Shown here piece after piece: positions 15,288 to 15,586 of a stretch of DNA of 15,586 bases. Position 1 is the first letter of the stretch, and each line of letters begins with the position of its first letter. Under the pieces are notes generated by a model. It worked only from the letters and a program-made list of their open reading frames with translations. It made no database searches and was not told the DNA's origin. This DNA is from an uncultured Propionibacteriaceae bacterium. Its GTDB lineage: Bacteria; Actinomycetota; Actinomycetes; Propionibacteriales; Propionibacteriaceae. The stretch lies in assembly GCA_937926975.1 (NCBI GenBank), contig CALBCJ010000018.1, positions 1 to 15,586 of the forward strand, written 5' to 3'. Position numbers and translations under genes: made by a program.

Positions 15288-15443
15288 GCCGTACGGGCGC
15301 ACGACCTTGCCCGCGTGTAGGCGAAGGTGAACCCCTCGCCGTCGCGCGCCAGCCGACCGATCACCACGAACCTCTTCGTCGCCGGGTGCTGCCAGACCAC
15401 CAGCAGGTCAGTGTGGCCCAGCATCAGCAAGACGACTGGTCAT
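15264..15443 (-). pseudogene. Short broken gene at the right edge, frame disrupted twice
   Basis: On the minus strand a strong Shine-Dalgarno, AGGAGG (15453-15448), lies 4 nt before ATG 15443, but that frame hits a stop at 15410-15408 after MTSRLADAGPH. The neighbouring frame gives a plausible folded segment, DLLVVWQHPATKRFVVIGRL followed by ARDGEGFTFAYT (about 15412-15317), which recalls bacterial proteins opening with a 'vWq.p..r.w..iGrL......f.Y' pattern. The original frame then offers GKVVRPYGSGAGHDE and a stop at 15266-15264. Two compensating one-base changes would make one protein of about 59 residues. It may be a decayed or truncated gene, or carry sequencing errors; family and function are not established. 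The remaining 143 bases to the window edge show no certain gene. Confidence 0.35.
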
Positions 15444-15586
15444 GGAACCTCCTGCCGGTAGGCCGCTGGCCGGGGCTAGCTGGGCTGGGGGGCGGGGGGT
15501 GCGGTTGGGGACGATGACGGTCTGGAGCTCACCGACGGGCATGTGGCGGGACCCGGTCGTGGTGAGGGGGATGGTGCCGGTCTGGC

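Overview
The window is about 15.6 kb of very GC-rich DNA. Third codon positions are nearly all G or C, GTG starts are common, and several genes look leaderless. These traits, with an SRP RNA next to tRNA-Ser, a type VII (ESX) secretion substrate operon, a CmtR-type regulator and a CIRCE box, point to an actinomycete (Actinomycetota). I cannot fix the order or genus.

Layout from left to right. (1) 150-401: the 4.5S SRP RNA gene on the minus strand and tRNA-Ser(GGA) on the plus strand, fired by divergent promoters whose -35 boxes overlap. (2) 669-2829: a tightly packed plus-strand operon of a protein with two YbaB-like modules, an EspC-like small protein, a stand-alone WXG100-like protein and an NlpC/P60 hydrolase with a glycine-rich linker. 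It looks like a type VII secretion substrate cassette without secretion machinery. (3) 2971-7226: a minus-strand operon of a DUF4129-type membrane protein, a small membrane protein, a MoxR AAA+ ATPase, a DUF58 protein and a multi-pass membrane protein. The MoxR gene is broken by one missing base near 5115. (4) 7501-8511: a D-2-hydroxyacid dehydrogenase-family protein with an altered dinucleotide fingerprint. (5) 8571-13430: galactose/nucleotide-sugar genes. A eukaryotic-type UTP-glucose-1-phosphate uridylyltransferase and galE are on the minus strand and galK is on the plus strand; no galT is present. A cmtR plus metal-transporter pair sits between the two arms. (6) 13491-14669: a YceH (DUF480) protein fused to a SAM methyltransferase. 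(7) 14727-15287: a small heat-shock protein with a perfect CIRCE operator. (8) The right edge holds what looks like a short broken gene on the minus strand.

How the genes fit together. In the secretion cassette, the EspC-like and WXG100-like proteins are likely export partners or chaperones for the hydrolase, and the YbaB-like protein is a likely intracellular accessory. The MoxR/DUF58/DUF4129 set is a known co-occurring group thought to act in envelope-associated protein maturation. GalK, the uridylyltransferase and GalE together could convert galactose to UDP-glucose without GalT if the uridylyltransferase also accepts galactose-1-phosphate. That last step is inference.
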